Assembly: GCA_018136815.1 (NCBI GenBank)
Contig: CM030931.1
Coordinates: 3,215,801-3,279,800 of the forward strand
DNA length: 64,000 nucleotides
Direction of reading: 5' to 3'
DNA from: Isochrysis galbana
Lineage: Eukaryota; Haptophyta; Isochrysidales; Isochrysidaceae
The position numbers and the translations under genes were made by a program. Every line of letters starts with the position of its first letter. The first letter of the stretch is position 1. The notes under the pieces are model-generated. The model did not search any database. It saw only the letters and a list, made by a program, of their open reading frames with translations, and was not told the DNA's origin. Shown here in pieces: positions 62,473 to 64,000 of this stretch.

Positions 62473-63085
62473 GGCGTCGGGGGTGGGAGTGTGGGTGCGG
62501 GGTCTCTCTCTCTCTCTCGTTCTGTCGGAGCGACGGCCTGCCGCGCTCGTGCCGGACGCGCCGCCCGCCTCCTCCCCTTCCACGTCGGTGGCTCGCTCGA
62601 TTCCCTCTTCCGCCGCTTCCCCTTATCTCTCTCTCAGGCCAAGTCTCCGCGACTCCGCGACCGACCGCCGATCGTGAATCCAGCCAGACCCTTAGTTTCG
62701 AAAAGAGAGGACTTTTCACAAGGTTCTCGTACGGTTTGAGGAGTGTGAACGCCGCCGTCCGCTGCTTATCGCCCCTTGTTCACGTTTTCCGTGTGTACGC
62801 TTCCTATGGGTATTTACCTGGAGCCTGGCGTGGCCTAGACTAGTTATGTTGTGCTAAGGCCATTTGCCGCTCCACCCTTAGAAACAAGGAGGCGAAAGGG
62901 GATGGTGGCGGGAAAGCTTGAGCGCTCAGTGTGTGTGTGTGTGTTGGGGCGAGGCTGGCGGCGCGCGGCGGCGAGCGAGTGGCGAAAGGGGGGCGCCTCC
63001 CCCGCGGGCGGGCTAGGATCCTCTTATCCTCTTCTTTTCTCCGGTCTTCGGTCTTTGCGCGCGCCGCTGCTCCGTTGGCGTTCAC
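62473..63085. other. Upstream region of the prolyl-isomerase gene, no other gene seen
   Basis: CT/GA-rich close to the start, with a GTGTGTGTGTGTG run at about 62930-62944. Confidence 0.4.
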
Positions 63086-63538
63086 TTGCGTAAACTAAAG
63101 TCCACTTTGCCTATGGTTGGAACAGCTCCTTCGACCCTCTTACCTTTTACAACCGCTGTGCAAAAAAAAGATTTCCGCTGGTACTCGGTTATTGAAAGTG
63201 AAAGAGCGATCTCGCTGCTGGGATTTGGGATGCCCACTCTCCCCTACACTGCGCAGGAATTGGAGGACTCCCTCTCCCTCCTCGCCCTGGCGCAGCACAT
63301 GTGGATTGCCGGGTGCAGGCGCAGGCAGCGCAGGCAGGCACGGCTGCGGGCTGCGTGGAGTGAGGCGGCGCCACGCGCTGCGCCCGCGCGCGATCGAGAC
63401 AGCTCTCTCCTTGTGTTCGCGGCAGCGCCGCTGGGCCCCGCCAGACACCAAGTACAAGTACACAGGGGCCATCCGCACGACCGCACGATCACGCCAATCG
63501 GCAGTCAGCAGTCAGCAGTCAAGCAGGCCGCGCGCTGA
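63086..63538 (+). CDS. Unknown protein family X, copy 2 (up to 150 aa), tentative
   Basis: The frame MRKLKSTLPMVGTAPSTLLP includes MPTLPYTAQELEDSLSLLAL, WIAGCRRRQRRQARLRAAW and SSLLVFAAAPLGPARHQ, which match 43304-43804 on the other strand. The last ~30 residues (after about 63445) have no counterpart. A 50-residue region resembles a short helical/basic domain, but no known family is recognised. MPTLPYT at about 63230 may be the natural start of the conserved part. Confidence 0.4.
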   Translation: MRKLKSTLPMVGTAPSTLLPFTTAVQKKDFRWYSVIESERAISLLGFGMPTLPYTAQELEDSLSLLALAQHMWIAGCRRRQRRQARLRAAWSEAAPRAAPARDRDSSLLVFAAAPLGPARHQVQVHRGHPHDRTITPIGSQQSAVKQAAR

Positions 63539-63544
63539 AACCTC

Positions 63545-63755
63545 GTGGACATCAACCATCCATCCGCTGAGCCCATTGATTGGACGTTTGACGTCTCCGA
63601 GTGCCGAGTGATGCCGTGATGCCCGGAGAGCCCAGCTTCGAACCGATGCCGGGCACGCTGGCACGCTGCGTGCCCGATTCGACGATCCATCCATATGGGG
63701 GCCCCCGCCAGACACCATATCCACAGGGCCCACCCGCGGGGACCCTGCGGAATCC
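63545..63755 (-). repeat. Diverged inverted copy of the 203-bp unit
   Basis: Contains the reverse complements of words from 21395-21785 (CCGGGCACGCTGG.., GAACCGATGCCGGGC, GACGATCCATCC) at reduced identity. Confidence 0.55.
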
Positions 63756-63832
63756 TTGGACACCCAGGGGAGGTGGAAAATAGTGGTTAAAAAGAGTGAG
63801 TGACCGGGCTATTATCTATTTTATGAGAGTGA

Positions 63833-64000
63833 CAACTAAGTTTATACTTGGTTGACCCATGGGGGGGCACGAGCCCCCCCCTCTCTCCACTCCTCCCCTG
63901 CCATGGGGGAGGAACCACTCATCCTCCTGGCACGCCTGATGGCTTGCCAGGAGGCCACTGCCCTACTGACCCACTCCCTTCCCCACAGGCTCGCCCCATT
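63833..64000 (+). repeat. Hairpin-rich dispersed repeat R1, copy 4 (cut by the window end)
   Basis: Starts CAACTAAGTTTATACTTGGT and keeps the GGGGGGGCACGAGCCCCCCC and CCTGGCACGCC...TTGCCAGG hairpins; runs off the end of the window. Just upstream, 63774-63810 shares GTGGAAAATAGTGGTT with 30200-30215. Confidence 0.8.

Overview
This is a GC-rich window of eukaryotic nuclear DNA. The genes are interrupted by short spliceosomal introns of about 95-390 bp. Most are GT-AG, and two well-supported introns have GC-AG ends. Gene-proximal DNA is full of long C or G homopolymers and CT/GA tracts, and about a third of the window is repeats. One gene encodes an N-terminal targeting sequence that would suit a secondary red plastid. 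Together these point to a unicellular alga of the haptophyte or related secondary-plastid type. That placement is inference; no rRNA or plastid marker is present. Two 100-base runs of N (33045-33144 and 61673-61772) mark scaffold gaps.

Genes with good support, left to right: a DUF4336-like metallo-beta-lactamase-fold protein (503-1329, +); a 702-aa coiled-coil protein with a 13-residue SP/TP repeat (3884-5992, -); a membrane-anchored 2OG/Fe(II) dioxygenase-like protein (9086-9970, +); a cytochrome b561-like remnant (about 10038-10560, +); a coiled-coil protein (11554-12588, +); a six-exon GRIP-domain golgin (13923-17264, -); a secreted or ER ankyrin-like protein (17881-18616, +); a DYRK kinase (22568-24609, -); a long coiled-coil protein (30795-33258, +); a filamin-repeat protein (35614-38989, +); an Ala/Lys-rich protein (39496-40020, +); an M14-family zinc hydrolase (41328-42353, +); a multi-spanning membrane protein (44064-44822, +); the ER Hsp70 BiP ending in HDEL (49597-51822, -); a CCCH-finger/F-box-like/WD40-like protein (52730-54913, +); and a parvulin-type prolyl isomerase (61624-62472, -). 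Several are secretory-pathway or cytoskeletal housekeeping genes (BiP, golgin, filamin, DYRK). Nothing suggests an operon-like pathway cluster.

The mobile part is dominated by an L1-like LINE family seen in at least five, probably six, pieces (A 6485-8905, B 26108-29151, C 34423-34991, D 47130-47172, E 56186-58790, and a 3' end at 2030-2110). Copy B is bounded by a perfect 19-bp target duplication. Its extreme 5' end is an 18-nt hairpin four bases before the start codon. The hairpin is identical in copy A and is kept by compensatory changes in copy D. Copy B lacks endonuclease and reverse transcriptase but joins an ORF1 tail to an ORF2 zinc-knuckle tail in one open frame. Copy A's ORF1 reads without a stop into the neighbouring dioxygenase gene. 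Other repeats are a hairpin-rich ~215-bp family (four copies), an inverted pair of LTR-retrotransposon 5' ends, an inverted pair of ~170-bp solo-LTR-like elements, a 2.3-kb unit with terminal inverted repeats, a 126-bp MITE inside a filamin intron, and several minisatellites.
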